The translations under genes and the position numbers were made by a program. A DNA stretch of 64,000 bases, taken from NCBI RefSeq assembly GCF_019392245.1, contig NZ_JAHXRL010000005.1, positions 237,042 to 301,041 on the forward strand, written 5' to 3'. This document shows, one piece after another, positions 16,422-25,627 of this stretch. The notes beneath the pieces are model-generated. The model was not told the DNA's origin and did not search any database. It saw only the letters and a list, made by a program, of their open reading frames with translations. This DNA is from Sulfitobacter sp. CW3 (GTDB taxonomy: Bacteria > Pseudomonadota > Alphaproteobacteria > Rhodobacterales > Rhodobacteraceae). Position 1 is the first letter of the stretch; every line of letters starts with the position of its first letter.

Positions 16422-17927
16422 TTAAGTTTCAAGTAATAACCGCAGTTCCGTCTTGAGGACCTTGCCGTAGTTGTTCTTGGGCAGGCTATCGACCCTCACA
16501 TAGGTTTTCGGTCTTTTGAACCGCGCGATGCGCCCCAAACACAGCGCGTCCAGCTCGGCGTCTCCTGCGGTTCCCACAATAAACGCCACGACTTCCTCGC
16601 CCCAGTCGGGATGCGCGCGCCCCACGACCGATGCTTCGGTCACCCCGTCATGTTCCAACAAGACTTCCTCGACCTCGCGGGGATAGACGTTCGAGCCGCC
16701 GGTGATGATCACATCCTTGCTGCGGTCTTGCAGGGTCACGTAGCCGTCGGCATCCATCATCCCCACATCCCCCGTCATCAGCCAACCGTCTTTCAGCGTT
16801 GCATCTGTGGCGTCGGGATTGTTCCAATACCCCGGCATCACGGTCTGCCCGCGCACCATAATTTCGCCCGGGGTGCCATCTGCAATGGGCATCCCGTCAG
16901 CATCCCCGATCCGTACTTCCACCGCCGATTGCGCGCGTCCGACGGACCCAAGCCTGCCCCGCCAGTTGGGATGCTCGCGGTCGCTGACCGTGGCGCGGGG
17001 CAGTGCCGTGATCCCCATCGGGCATTCCCCCTGCCCGTAAATCTGCACGAATACTGGCCCGAAATGATCAACCGCATCAATGATGTCGGCGTTGTACATT
17101 GGCCCACCGGCATACACGATCGTGCGCAGCCCCGTACCACTGCGCCCCAATGCCCGCGCACCATCTGTCAGGCGTTTCACCATCGTGGGTGCCGCGAACA
17201 TGTGAACCCGCCCGAAATGCGCGGCGAGATCCAGAATCTCAGGCACCTCAAAACTGCCCGATGCCGGGCAGACATGGCGTGCGCCCGCCTGCACATGCAT
17301 CAGATTGTACAGCCCCGCGCCGTGGCTCATCGGGGCCGCATAAAGCGCCGTGTCATCGCCTGTGACCTGATCCACATCCACGCCGTAGCAAAGCGCCATC
17401 GACAGGGCCATAGCATGGGTAATGATCACGCCCTTGGGCTTGCCCGTTGTCCCCGAGGTATAAAAGAGCCACGCCAAGTCATCCCCCGCACGGTCCGTCA
17501 CCCTACCCACAGGTGCAGACGCCAGAATCGCGCTGTAGCGATCCGAGGGTGCAACGATCACGTCGCAACCTTGGCCCGGCCCGTCGGCCAGACCCTCGGC
17601 CAAACCGCCACTGGCAAACACAAAACGCGCACCGGAATCGTTCACGATAAAATCGGCCTCGCGGCTGTGCAGCTTGGCGTTGATCGGCACGACAGCAGCC
17701 CCGGCGTACCAAATCCCGTAGAACACGATCAGATAGTCCGGTGTGTTCTTCATAAAGATCGCGACGCGGTCGCCGGATTTCACCCCTTGCGCCTGCAACC
17801 ACGCAGCGACAGCCCGCGCAGCCGCATCAAATTCGGCATAGGTTGCGACCTGCGTTTCCCCCGAAAACAAGGCAGGTCGGTCACCGCCCGCCTGCGCGCT
17901 GCGCGCCAGCCAATGCGCTAAATTCAT
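16422..17927 (-). CDS. AMP-binding acyl-CoA synthetase
   Basis: An ANL-superfamily ligase of 501 residues, forming acyl-adenylate then acyl-CoA. The A3 loop FYTSGTTGKPKGVI is intact, as are YGQGECPMG (A5-like), GWLMTGDVGMMDADGYVTLQDRSKDVIITGGSNVYPREVEE (A7-A8) and the catalytic lysine region LPKNNYGKVLKTELR. The long frame begins further upstream, but MNLAHWLARS at 17927 is the natural start: family similarity begins there and GGGGCATTCGG provides a ribosome-binding site. The acid substrate cannot be assigned. It converges with the preceding ABC operon and diverges from accB. Confidence 0.88.
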   Translation of the reverse strand: MNLAHWLARSAQAGGDRPALFSGETQVATYAEFDAAARAVAAWLQAQGVKSGDRVAIFMKNTPDYLIVFYGIWYAGAAVVPINAKLHSREADFIVNDSGARFVFASGGLAEGLADGPGQGCDVIVAPSDRYSAILASAPVGRVTDRAGDDLAWLFYTSGTTGKPKGVIITHAMALSMALCYGVDVDQVTGDDTALYAAPMSHGAGLYNLMHVQAGARHVCPASGSFEVPEILDLAAHFGRVHMFAAPTMVKRLTDGARALGRSGTGLRTIVYAGGPMYNADIIDAVDHFGPVFVQIYGQGECPMGITALPRATVSDREHPNWRGRLGSVGRAQSAVEVRIGDADGMPIADGTPGEIMVRGQTVMPGYWNNPDATDATLKDGWLMTGDVGMMDADGYVTLQDRSKDVIITGGSNVYPREVEEVLLEHDGVTEASVVGRAHPDWGEEVVAFIVGTAGDAELDALCLGRIARFKRPKTYVRVDSLPKNNYGKVLKTELRLLLET

Positions 17928-18076
17928 TCCGAATGCCCCTTTGTTTACCGCAGTTTGGCAAGCCGCTGCCCTATAGGCAACTGGTTGCTTTCCATAACCG
18001 CGCCCATGTCCTATAAGACAGCAGCTTTGGGGCTGAGGCACTCGCGCCCCGCGTTATATACTGGCTGAGGAACAAA

Positions 18077-18565
18077 ATGACAAAAAACACCCATGACGCA
18101 GATGTGGCATTTATCCGTGCGCTTGCCGAATTGTTGAATGAAAACGACCTGACCGAGCTTCAGGTCAAGCGTGATTATGCCGAAGACGACAGCCTGAATG
18201 TGCGGGTCAGCCGCAAGCCCCCTCAGCAGATCGTGGCCCCGCAACAGATGCACGCGGCCCCGATGGCGGCTGCAGCACCTGCACCTATGGGTGCCCCTGC
18301 AGCGGCTGAAAGCAGCGATCCCGCATCCGATCCCGGCGCAGTAGTGTCGCCCATGGTTGGCACGATCTATATGCAAGCCGAACCCGGTGCCCCTGCCTTT
18401 ATCAGCGTTGGCACAACCGTTGCCGAGGGTGACACCTTGTTGATCGTGGAAGCCATGAAAACGATGAACCACATCCCCGCCCCGCGTGCAGGCACGATCA
18501 AGCGTATCTTGGTCGAAGATGGTGCAGCCGTCGAATTCGGCGCACCTTTGGTGATCCTGGAATAA
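18077..18565 (+). CDS. accB: Biotin carboxyl carrier protein of acetyl-CoA carboxylase
   Basis: The carrier subunit of acetyl-CoA carboxylase, holding biotin between the carboxylase and transferase sites for malonyl-CoA synthesis. The 162 residues have an N-terminal helical domain, an Ala/Pro/Met-rich flexible linker (about 47-80), and a biotinyl domain at 88-162 with the target motif VEAMKTMN, biotinylated lysine K128. It lies 11 bases upstream of accC, the usual accBC operon. Confidence 0.97.
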   Translation: MTKNTHDADVAFIRALAELLNENDLTELQVKRDYAEDDSLNVRVSRKPPQQIVAPQQMHAAPMAAAAPAPMGAPAAAESSDPASDPGAVVSPMVGTIYMQAEPGAPAFISVGTTVAEGDTLLIVEAMKTMNHIPAPRAGTIKRILVEDGAAVEFGAPLVILE

Positions 18566-18576
18566 GGCGTAAACCC

Positions 18577-19929
18577 ATGTTCAAGAAAATCCTTATCGCC
18601 AACCGGGGCGAGATCGCGTTACGCGTGATCCGCGCCGCGCGCGAAATGGGCATCGTATCTGTCGCCGTGCATTCCACCGCTGACAGCGATGCAATGCATG
18701 TGCGCATGGCGGACGAATCTGTCTGCATCGGCCCGCCTTCGTCCCAGCAATCCTATCTGTCGATCCCGTCGATCATCGCTGCTTGCGAAATCACCGGTGC
18801 CGAGGCGATCCACCCCGGCTATGGTTTTCTGTCTGAAAACGCTGGCTTTGTGCAGATCATCGAAGACCACGGCCTGACCTTTATCGGCCCCACAGCTGCG
18901 CATATCCGCATCATGGGCGACAAGATCACTGCCAAAGACACCATGAAGGAACTGGGCGTGCCTTGCGTGCCCGGATCTGACGGCGGTGTTCCCACGGTCG
19001 AAGACGCCAAGCGTATCGGCGAAGAAATCGGCTATCCTGTCATCATCAAAGCCACGGCTGGTGGTGGTGGCAAAGGTATGAAAGTCGCGCAGACTGCGGC
19101 TGACATGGAACGCGCCTTTATGACGGCCCGTGCCGAGGGCAAATCGAACTTTGGCAATGACGAAGTTTACATCGAGAAATACCTGACCACGCCACGTCAC
19201 ATCGAAATTCAGGTGTTTGGCGATGGCAAAGGCCGTGCTGTGCATTTGGGTGAACGCGATTGTTCGCTGCAACGCCGCCACCAAAAGGTATTCGAGGAAG
19301 CCCCCGGCCCCTCGATCACGGAATCCGAGCGTGCGCGTATTGGTAAGGTCTGTGCCGATGCGATGGCCAACATTAACTATATCGGTGCCGGCACCATCGA
19401 ATTCCTGTACGAGAACGGCGAATTCTATTTCATCGAGATGAACACCCGTTTGCAGGTCGAACACCCTGTGACCGAAGGCATCTTTGGCGTTGATCTGGTG
19501 CGCGAACAAATTCGCGTGGCGTCTGGCATGGACATGTCCTTCACCCAAGAAAACCTCAAGATCAACGGTCACGCGATCGAAGTCCGGATTAACGCGGAAA
19601 AGCTGCCTAACTTCTCGCCCTGCCCCGGTAAAATCACGCAGTACCATGCCCCCGGTGGCCTTGGTGTGCGGATGGACAGTGCGCTTTATGACGGCTATTC
19701 GATCCCGCCCTATTACGACAGCTTGATCGGCAAGCTGATCGTGCATGGCCGTGACCGCCCCGAGGCCTTGGCGCGTTTGAAACGTGCCTTGGGAGAGCTG
19801 ATCGTGGACGGCGTCGATACGACGATCCCGCTGTTTCACGCGCTGTTGGAAGAAAAAGATGTGCTGACAGGGGATTACAACATCCACTGGTTGGAACATT
19901 GGCTTGAAACCAACTTGGGCGATGCCTGA
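18577..19929 (+). CDS. accC: Biotin carboxylase subunit of acetyl-CoA carboxylase
   Basis: ATP-dependent carboxylation of the biotin on AccB. The 450-residue length is standard. Visible are the N-terminal [22 protein letters not shown], the ATP-grasp glycine loop [13 protein letters not shown], the catalytic segment [18 protein letters not shown], and the biotin carboxylase C domain with IEVRINAEK. The 3' end overlaps the aat start by 8 bases, so aat is translationally coupled to accBC. Confidence 0.97.
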   Translation: MFKKILIANRGEIALRVIRAAREMGIVSVAVHSTADSDAMHVRMADESVCIGPPSSQQSYLSIPSIIAACEITGAEAIHPGYGFLSENAGFVQIIEDHGLTFIGPTAAHIRIMGDKITAKDTMKELGVPCVPGSDGGVPTVEDAKRIGEEIGYPVIIKATAGGGGKGMKVAQTAADMERAFMTARAEGKSNFGNDEVYIEKYLTTPRHIEIQVFGDGKGRAVHLGERDCSLQRRHQKVFEEAPGPSITESERARIGKVCADAMANINYIGAGTIEFLYENGEFYFIEMNTRLQVEHPVTEGIFGVDLVREQIRVASGMDMSFTQENLKINGHAIEVRINAEKLPNFSPCPGKITQYHAPGGLGVRMDSALYDGYSIPPYYDSLIGKLIVHGRDRPEALARLKRALGELIVDGVDTTIPLFHALLEEKDVLTGDYNIHWLEHWLETNLGDA

Positions 19930-20557
19930 CCTAACGCCTGACCTTTTACTACAAGGGTATTCCATGGGGATTTTCCCCATGGCCGAACACCGCGACGACC
20001 CAGATATTTTCTGGGTCGATCCGCGTTTGCGGGGTGTCTTTCCCATCGACGGGTTTCACATCTCGCGCAGTCTGGCCCGTGCCATGCGCCGCACCACCTT
20101 TACCGTGTCGATCAACACCGCCTTTGCCGACGTTGTGACAGGCTGCGCCGACCGCAAAGATACCTGGATCAACGCCGAAATCTTTGCCCTGTACCGCGCG
20201 CTTTATGACCGCGGCACCGCCCATTCGCTTGAGGTTTGGGAGGGCGATGATCTGGTTGGGGGCGTGTACGGCGTCACGTTGGGGGCAGCGTTTTTCGGCG
20301 AAAGCATGTTTTCACGCCGCGACAACGCGTCGAAAATCGCATTGGCCTGCCTGATTGACCGGCTGAAACGGGGTGGGTTCACGCTGTTCGACACGCAATT
20401 TCTAACACCGCATCTTGCGTCACTGGGGGCGATCGAAATTACCCGGGACGCCTATCACACGCGCCTAGAGGCAGCACTGGAACTGACAGCTGATTTCGAG
20501 GGCCCCGCCCCTGCCACGCCTCAGGACGTGATACAGCGGATGACCCAGATATCGTAA
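19922..20557 (+). CDS. aat: Leucyl/phenylalanyl-tRNA-protein transferase
   Basis: Transfers Leu or Phe from tRNA to N-terminal Lys/Arg of proteins, creating N-degrons for ClpS/ClpAP. The 211-residue protein shows the family segments [65 protein letters not shown], and [20 protein letters not shown]. Start ATG at 19922 (MPDLTPDLL) overlaps the accC stop by 8 bases and matches the family start better than an in-frame ATG further up inside accC. The 3' end overlaps the convergent DUF2155 gene by 37 bases. Confidence 0.95.
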   Translation: MPDLTPDLLLQGYSMGIFPMAEHRDDPDIFWVDPRLRGVFPIDGFHISRSLARAMRRTTFTVSINTAFADVVTGCADRKDTWINAEIFALYRALYDRGTAHSLEVWEGDDLVGGVYGVTLGAAFFGESMFSRRDNASKIALACLIDRLKRGGFTLFDTQFLTPHLASLGAIEITRDAYHTRLEAALELTADFEGPAPATPQDVIQRMTQIS

Positions 20558-20874
20558 CGCGGATGTTCAAGCGCTGACAATGCCGGCGACGAGGCGATCA
20601 TCCAGCCGGAAAACAGCCGGTTCTCACTCCCGAACTCGGCAATCTCTAGCTCGGCGAATGCGTCACCGGCTGGGTTGCCTGCAGGGAAACGGCAATCGGT
20701 CATCTGAACCGCCAAATTTCCGACACGCACGATCTCACCACGCCTGATCTCGAAATCTTTGGCTTCCCCAGATATCTTATCCAAGGCACGCAGCACCGCG
20801 CCATCCGTGCTGGTCACCTGCTGCGCGTGCACGGGTGCCGCCAGCAATGCCAACATGATCAGTATCTTACGCAT
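20521..20874 (-). CDS. DUF2155 periplasmic protein
   Basis: A 117-residue secreted protein with a Sec signal peptide (MRKILIMLALLAAPVHAQQ, cleavage near residue 17) and a DUF2155 domain. Conserved features are VLRALDKISGEAKDFEI, VQMTDCRFPAGNP and the C-terminal [27 protein letters not shown], with two cysteines that may pair. The biochemical role is unknown; by family it occurs in alphaproteobacteria next to mlaD/NDUFA12. Its start overlaps the mlaD stop (TGATG), and it is last in the NDUFA12-mlaD-DUF2155 operon. Confidence 0.9.
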   Translation of the reverse strand: MRKILIMLALLAAPVHAQQVTSTDGAVLRALDKISGEAKDFEIRRGEIVRVGNLAVQMTDCRFPAGNPAGDAFAELEIAEFGSENRLFSGWMIASSPALSALEHPRYDIWVIRCITS

Positions 20875-21323
20875 CAGTTACTTCCTTGGCCCGAAACGAA
20901 TTTCATCAAAAGCGAGATCAGGCTGATTGCGCCTTGCGTGTCGCTGATGACATCCCCATCCGAGAAATAAAACGGTGATCCGCCGGGCACGATTTCCATA
21001 TAATTGCCGCCCAGCAACCCTTCTGACGACACCACAAGCGCGCTGTCGTCCGGGATTTCGATGCCACGGGCGACCGATACAACCGTGTCAGCGCGGTAGG
21101 TTTCTGCGTTCAACGTTAGATCAGTCACCTTGCCGATATTGACCCCGGCCAGCCGCAAATCCGTACCGACGTCAATGCCTTCCATGCTGCGAAAGCTGGC
21201 CTTTAGGGCATAGCTGTTTGATGATTTCCCAATACCAGCCGCCTGCCCCGCATAGACCATAAAGCCCAAAGCAGCGGCCAAAACGGCACCGCCTACCATG
21301 ATTTCTGGCAGGTCATCACGCAT
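20874..21323 (-). CDS. mlaD: MlaD-like MCE-domain lipid transport protein
   Basis: The MCE-domain substrate-binding subunit of the MlaFEDB phospholipid transporter, anchored in the inner membrane and facing the periplasm. The 149 residues start with one membrane helix (about 7-27), followed by a single MCE domain: YALKASFRSMEGIDVGTDLRLAGVNIGKV and LVVSSEGLLGGNYMEIVPGG are the hallmarks. The short C-terminal helix ends the protein. The other Mla genes are not in the window. It sits between NDUFA12 (gap of 3 bases) and DUF2155 (1-base overlap). Confidence 0.9.
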   Translation of the reverse strand: MRDDLPEIMVGGAVLAAALGFMVYAGQAAGIGKSSNSYALKASFRSMEGIDVGTDLRLAGVNIGKVTDLTLNAETYRADTVVSVARGIEIPDDSALVVSSEGLLGGNYMEIVPGGSPFYFSDGDVISDTQGAISLISLLMKFVSGQGSN

Positions 21324-21326
21324 GGG

Positions 21327-21710
21327 TTATTCCGGGCTCCACGCCTCGTAATCGCCGCGGTCTGCCGGGTGTTCGCGCCGGATTGACCCCGCAGGCGCAT
21401 AGGCCAATGCCGTGCCTGTCTGGTTCTCTTGATGCGGCTTTTCCCAGTGTTTGTGCGCCAAAGGGCGATCCTGGGGCGTTTCATCCCACGTGTGATGCAG
21501 CCAGCCGTGCCAATCGGGGTTCACCCGCGAGGCCTCGATCTCTCCGTTAAAAATCACCCAGCGTTTGCTGTCATCGGCGTTGCGGTAGTATATGTTGCCT
21601 TCGGCATCTTCGCCCACCTTGGTGCCCTTGCGCCAAGTAAACAGCTGCGTGTTCAGGGTCTGACCGTTCCACCATGTGACGGCCCGCAAGAAAGAAGATA
21701 GAATGCCCAT
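21327..21710 (-). CDS. NDUFA12-family NADH:ubiquinone oxidoreductase accessory subunit
   Basis: A complex I accessory subunit homologous to mitochondrial NDUFA12/B17.2, found in alphaproteobacteria. The 127-residue protein shows [30 protein letters not shown] and the core [27 protein letters not shown], both diagnostic. The start MGILSS at 21710 has GGAGACCTCA immediately upstream; a longer in-frame start has no support. It is first in a three-gene operon with mlaD and DUF2155. Other nuo genes are not nearby, as is usual for this subunit. Confidence 0.95.
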   Translation of the reverse strand: MGILSSFLRAVTWWNGQTLNTQLFTWRKGTKVGEDAEGNIYYRNADDSKRWVIFNGEIEASRVNPDWHGWLHHTWDETPQDRPLAHKHWEKPHQENQTGTALAYAPAGSIRREHPADRGDYEAWSPE

Positions 21711-22046
21711 TGAGGTCTCCTGAAGCTTTGTTTCGTCTATGCCCGATTGGCAGGGCAACGTCTAGTAGTCGCTGGTCAAGGTCCCCGCGAATTTGTTGGG
21801 CTAACCCCGCTTTGGGCCTGTTTTTGCTGCGAAAAACCGCCCATTTCGCAGATGTTTCAATTTTTTGCAGTTTTGAACCCTTTACCCGATCTTAAGACCC
21901 ATCGACCTAAATGGATCTGTATCCGCCGGGGAAACCGGTTTGGGGTGCTTTTGACTGATCTGAAAAGCGCATACCGATTGCGAGGCAAAGCATTGATTTT
22001 CCCCGTGATGGCGTGGGCAACGGACAAGGGTAAGTAACTTGAAAAG
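21711..22046. other. Gene-free divergent gap
   Basis: 336 bases between the divergent NDUFA12 and DUF4760-like genes. It must hold both promoters. I see no convincing gene, RNA or strong inverted repeat; the middle (about 21830-21890) is T-rich. Confidence 0.5.
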
Positions 22047-22730
22047 ATGATTGCGCGCACTTTCCTCTTTCTACTTGGCGCAGCGTTCGCCTGTACCCTT
22101 TGCATATTCCTGTTGCTGCTGATGCCCTTGGCGTCGGCCAGCCTAGCCAGCCTCAATGCGTTATTTCAAAACGAACCTAATCCGCTTCTCAGCGCGACAG
22201 GGGCGATTATTGCCGCGATCCTGATCTTTCGGTACAGCGCCCGCGCCGCAAACCTTGTGCAGCGCAGGCGAAACACGACGACTGTCTTGATGGAAATGCA
22301 GCAGAGTCCGGAGTTTCTGGAGATTGTCGAAAAACGACGGGCCCATTTCCCTGAATCTGGTGACGTGTCATTTGACGATTGGAACCGCGCCCGCAAAGCC
22401 ATTCCGCCCCCCGGCGCGTCGTCGGCCATCATCAAGGAACATAAGGTCAAACGGGACAGCGCTGTCGCCCTGAGGACGCTATTAAATCACTACGAATCCC
22501 TTGCGGCCGGCATCACCGAGGGCAATCTGGACGAACGCATTCTAAAAAAGGCGCTCAGATCGGTCATGTGCAATCTGGCGGATGATTCCAGACATATGAT
22601 CGCCGGGATGCAAAGGATGAACCCCAATAGCTACGAGCATCTGACCGCGCTTTATGGTCAATGGCGCAAGCATAATGCCTGCGACATTAATGGCAATCCG
22701 AACGAGCGGCCGATCCCGCGCCAGTCTTAG
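22047..22730 (+). CDS. DUF4760-like membrane protein
   Basis: A 227-residue protein with two N-terminal hydrophobic helices (about 5-30 and 47-65), then a soluble helical region. The latter contains FRYSARAANLVQRRRNTTTVLMEMQQSPEFLEIVEKRR and a late block NHYESLAAGITEGNLDERILKKALRSVMCNLADDSRHMI, resembling DUF4760 proteins of unknown function. The ribosome-binding site is weak. It ends overlapping the convergent RidA-family gene by 4 bases. Family placement is tentative. Confidence 0.6.
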   Translation: MIARTFLFLLGAAFACTLCIFLLLLMPLASASLASLNALFQNEPNPLLSATGAIIAAILIFRYSARAANLVQRRRNTTTVLMEMQQSPEFLEIVEKRRAHFPESGDVSFDDWNRARKAIPPPGASSAIIKEHKVKRDSAVALRTLLNHYESLAAGITEGNLDERILKKALRSVMCNLADDSRHMIAGMQRMNPNSYEHLTALYGQWRKHNACDINGNPNERPIPRQS

Positions 22731-23089
22731 GCGGTTGGGACCAGTGCGGTGACCTCGATCTCGATCCGGTATTTGGGGTCGATCAATCCGCATTCGATCA
22801 TCGTGGCCGCGGGCGGGTTTTTGCCAAAGATTTCTGACAATACCGGCCAGCAGGGTTCAAACTCGGCGCGATCCGGCAGGTAATAGTTCACGCGCACCAC
22901 GTCGGCCATGGAACACCCCGCCTCTTTCAACGCGTTTTCGATCGTGGTTAACGCGGCACGGCATTGATCGGTGACCGTGTCACCCTGCCCGACGGTACCC
23001 GCAACATGGGCGAAACCGCCCGCAACGACGGCGCGGCAATAGCCGATCTTGGCTTCAAATTCACCGCCCGAAAATATGCGCTGTATCAT
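22727..23089 (-). CDS. RidA-family protein (YjgF/YER057c/UK114), non-canonical
   Basis: A 120-residue single-domain RidA-family protein, normally a small trimer. The family fold is visible (FAHVAGTVGQGDTVTDQCRAALTTIENALKEAG and VVRVNYYLPDRAEFEPCWPVLSEIFG, ending RIEIEVTALVP). At the place of the substrate-carboxylate-binding arginine (R105 of canonical RidA) it reads ECGLID, so that arginine is absent and 2-aminoacrylate deaminase activity is doubtful. Start at 23089 is chosen for its AAAGGAC site; a longer frame start lacks one. It overlaps the DUF4760-like stop by 4 bases, convergently. Confidence 0.85.
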   Translation of the reverse strand: MIQRIFSGGEFEAKIGYCRAVVAGGFAHVAGTVGQGDTVTDQCRAALTTIENALKEAGCSMADVVRVNYYLPDRAEFEPCWPVLSEIFGKNPPAATMIECGLIDPKYRIEIEVTALVPTA

Positions 23090-23192
23090 GGTTTGTCCTT
23101 TGTGAAACATCTGCGCCCCAGTCAGATCGAATAGCCGGTCAGCCGTCAAGACACCATAACATCATAGCCACCCAAAGCCCTGCTATTAAACG

Positions 23193-23221
23193 AAAAAAGC
23201 GCACCCGTTAGGGCGCGCTTT
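23193..23221 (-). terminator. Rho-independent terminator of clpX
   Basis: On the minus strand AAAGCGCGCCC-TAAC-GGGTGCGCTTTTTTCG forms a strong stem followed by a T run, 22 bases after the clpX stop codon. Confidence 0.9.
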
Positions 23222-23243
23222 GATCAATCAATATGCGCTAGAC

Positions 23244-24509
23244 TTAGCCTGCTGTTGCGGGCTCTTTCTCGGCTTCGGCGTGGATCATCAGCGGTGCTGC
23301 GTCAGACATCACTGCCTCTTCGTTCACCACAACCTCGGTCACGGTGTCCATGCCGGGTAGTTCGAACATGGTATCCAGCAGGATGTCTTCCAGAATGGAC
23401 CGCAAACCACGGGCACCGGTTTTACGCTCGATCGCGCGTTTGGCAATCGCCGCCAGCGCATCATCGGTAAAGGTCAGCTGCGTGTCTTCAATCTCGAACA
23501 GGCGTTGGTATTGCTTGACCAGCGCGTTCTTGGGCTGGGTCAGAATGGTCACAAGCGCGTCTTCATCCAGGTCTTCGAGCGTTGCCAAAACAGGCAGACG
23601 GCCGACGAATTCAGGGATCAAACCGAACTTCAACAGGTCTTCTGGTTCCAGATCGGTAAAGATCTCGCCGATGCCGCGTGCGTCTTTGTCGCGTACATCC
23701 GCACCAAAGCCCATGGCCGACCCTTTGCCGCGTGCGGCGATGATCCGGTCAAGACCCGCAAAGGCCCCGCCACAGATGAACAGGATGTTGGTCGTATCCA
23801 CCTGTAGGAATTCCTGCTGCGGGTGCTTGCGGCCGCCTTGTGGCGGAACCGATGCAACGGTGCCTTCCATCAGCTTCAGCAACGCTTGTTGAACACCCTC
23901 GCCGGACACGTCGCGTGTGATCGACGGGTTTTCAGATTTGCGCGTAATTTTATCAACTTCGTCGATGTAAACGATGCCGCGCTGCGCACGTTCAACGTTA
24001 TATTCAGACGATTGCAGCAGCTTTAGGATAATGTTTTCAACGTCTTCACCCACATAGCCAGCTTCGGTCAATGTGGTGGCGTCGGCCATGGTAAACGGCA
24101 CATCCAGAATACGCGCCAGCGTTTGTGCCAGCAGCGTTTTACCGCAACCGGTCGGGCCGATCAGCAGAATGTTGGATTTCGCCAGCTCGATATCGCCACC
24201 CTTTTGGGCGTGGTTCAAGCGTTTATAGTGGTTGTGCACGGCAACGGACAAAACACGTTTGGCCATCGCCTGACCGATCACATAATCGTCCAGCACGTCA
24301 CAAATATCTTTTGGAGTGGGCACGCCATCTGTGGCTTTCAGGCCGGATGCCTTGGTCTCTTCGCGGATGATATCCATGCACAGTTCGACACATTCATCAC
24401 AGATGAACACAGTCGGCCCCGCAATCAGCTTGCGCACCTCATGCTGGCTTTTACCACAAAAGCTGCAGTACAGAGTGTTTTTGCTATCGCCGCTGGTCGT
24501 ATTCGCCAT
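23244..24509 (-). CDS. clpX: ATP-dependent Clp protease ATPase subunit ClpX
   Basis: The AAA+ unfoldase that feeds substrates to ClpP. The 421-residue length is standard. The N-terminal zinc-binding domain has C15, C18, C37 and C40. Walker A is GPTGCGKT (118-125), Walker B is [10 protein letters not shown] (179-188), and the IGF-type ClpP-binding loop region and sensor II ([21 protein letters not shown]) are present. It lies 132 bases downstream of clpP on the same strand with its own terminator. Confidence 0.98.
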   Translation of the reverse strand: MANTTSGDSKNTLYCSFCGKSQHEVRKLIAGPTVFICDECVELCMDIIREETKASGLKATDGVPTPKDICDVLDDYVIGQAMAKRVLSVAVHNHYKRLNHAQKGGDIELAKSNILLIGPTGCGKTLLAQTLARILDVPFTMADATTLTEAGYVGEDVENIILKLLQSSEYNVERAQRGIVYIDEVDKITRKSENPSITRDVSGEGVQQALLKLMEGTVASVPPQGGRKHPQQEFLQVDTTNILFICGGAFAGLDRIIAARGKGSAMGFGADVRDKDARGIGEIFTDLEPEDLLKFGLIPEFVGRLPVLATLEDLDEDALVTILTQPKNALVKQYQRLFEIEDTQLTFTDDALAAIAKRAIERKTGARGLRSILEDILLDTMFELPGMDTVTEVVVNEEAVMSDAAPLMIHAEAEKEPATAG

Positions 24510-24641
24510 TTCAACCCTTTCAGGTCTGTCTTGTGATCTTGCCCACCTTGCGGCAGTGCAGTTTTGTTTTTTGCTCCGGAACAGCTTAGGCTAGCGGTGC
24601 GCGGTCCACAATCGCAAAATCATGAACCGCGCATGCCTTAT

Positions 24642-25289
24642 TTACTTGCCTTTTTTATCGGCGTCCGGGTCGTCCATTTTACCGCGGTTTTCGACGATCT
24701 CGTCGATCAGACCCCAGTCTTTTGCTTCTTCGGGTGACATAAAGTTGTCGCGCTCAAGGGCCGCTTCGACTTTCTCGAGCGACTGACCTGTGTGTTTTAC
24801 ATAGATCTCGTTCAGGCGCGTTTTCAACTTTTGCGTTTCCTGTGCGTGGATCATGATATCGGTCGCCTGACCCTGATAGCCACCAGAGGGCTGGTGCACC
24901 ATCACACGGCTGTTGGGCAGTGAGAACCGCATGCCGGGTTCACCCGCTTGCAGCAGCAGCGACCCCATTGATGCGGCCTGACCGATGACCAGCGTCGACA
25001 CCTTGGGTTTGATGTATTGCATGGTGTCGTAAATCGACAAACCGGATGTCACAACGCCACCGGGGCTATTGATATACATCGAAATTTCTTTTGACGGATT
25101 TTCCGCCTCAAGGTGCAGCAACTGCGCAACGATCAACGACGACATGCCATCATGGACAGGGCCGGACAGGAAAATAATCCGCTCTTTCAGCAGACGCGAG
25201 AAGATGTCGTATGCGCGTTCGCCCCGGCTGGTTTGTTCAACCACCATTGGGACAAGCGTGTTCATATAGGTATCGTGTGGATCGTTCAT
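24642..25289 (-). CDS. clpP: ATP-dependent Clp protease proteolytic subunit ClpP
   Basis: A serine protease that forms tetradecameric barrels with ClpX or ClpA. The 215-residue protein carries the catalytic triad S107 (GQAASMGS), H132 (MVHQPSGG) and D181 (ERDNFM), with spacing identical to E. coli ClpP. The start MNDPHDTYM at 25289 is used; [11 protein letters not shown] a few codons later is an alternative that would match the propeptide length of some relatives. Upstream in-frame sequence to 25322 lacks family similarity. The C-terminal tail is acidic then basic ([10 protein letters not shown]). Confidence 0.97.
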   Translation of the reverse strand: MNDPHDTYMNTLVPMVVEQTSRGERAYDIFSRLLKERIIFLSGPVHDGMSSLIVAQLLHLEAENPSKEISMYINSPGGVVTSGLSIYDTMQYIKPKVSTLVIGQAASMGSLLLQAGEPGMRFSLPNSRVMVHQPSGGYQGQATDIMIHAQETQKLKTRLNEIYVKHTGQSLEKVEAALERDNFMSPEEAKDWGLIDEIVENRGKMDDPDADKKGK

Positions 25290-25627
25290 AAGCCTGCCTG
25301 ATTGTGATGTCCGCGGGACCATACCCGCGAAACCGTTACCTACAGATTAGTCGCGCCATACTTGGGGTTCAAGGGGTGGTGTCCCATCCAGTGGGGGCAA
25401 GGGGCAATTGGGGGCGGTTTTCATTCTGCCGCCGTGCCCGCTGTGCGCTGGTTTAGCGTGGCCCCACCCCCGAAAGACGCCAAGCTGGCGTGCATAAAAA
25501 TAGCGAAAAATTTATCAATGCCATCGCCCCTGCCCCACGTGTCACAAAACCTTCATGCCATCTGCACGGCTTTGTGACATATCAATATGATGTTTCGCGA
25601 CATCAAAGCAAACATGCAGGAGCTGCC
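25290..25627. other. Divergent promoter gap clpP/phoX
   Basis: 338 bases without a gene. The left part is the clpP leader and promoter zone. The middle is unusually G-rich on the plus strand (25365-25420). The right part carries the Pho box described separately and the phoX ribosome-binding site AGGAG. No small gene or RNA is evident. Confidence 0.5.
25539..25556 (+). promoter_or_regulatory. Candidate Pho box upstream of phoX
   Basis: GTGTCAC-AAAA-CCTTCAT has the 7-4-7 direct-repeat layout of PhoB sites (consensus CTGTCAT-N4-CTGTCAT), each half matching 5 of 7 positions. It ends 71 bases before the phoX start. A linked TGTGACATAT segment about 20 bases further on may extend it on the other strand. 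Confidence 0.65.

Noticed and set aside
16611..17921. A 436-codon frame opposite the acyl-CoA synthetase gene
   Set aside because: No family resemblance, no ribosome-binding site, and the opposite strand has complete ANL motifs.
19904..19921. Earlier in-frame ATG for aat inside accC
   Set aside because: The extra six codons have no family similarity, and MPDLTPDLL at 19922 matches the usual Aat start.
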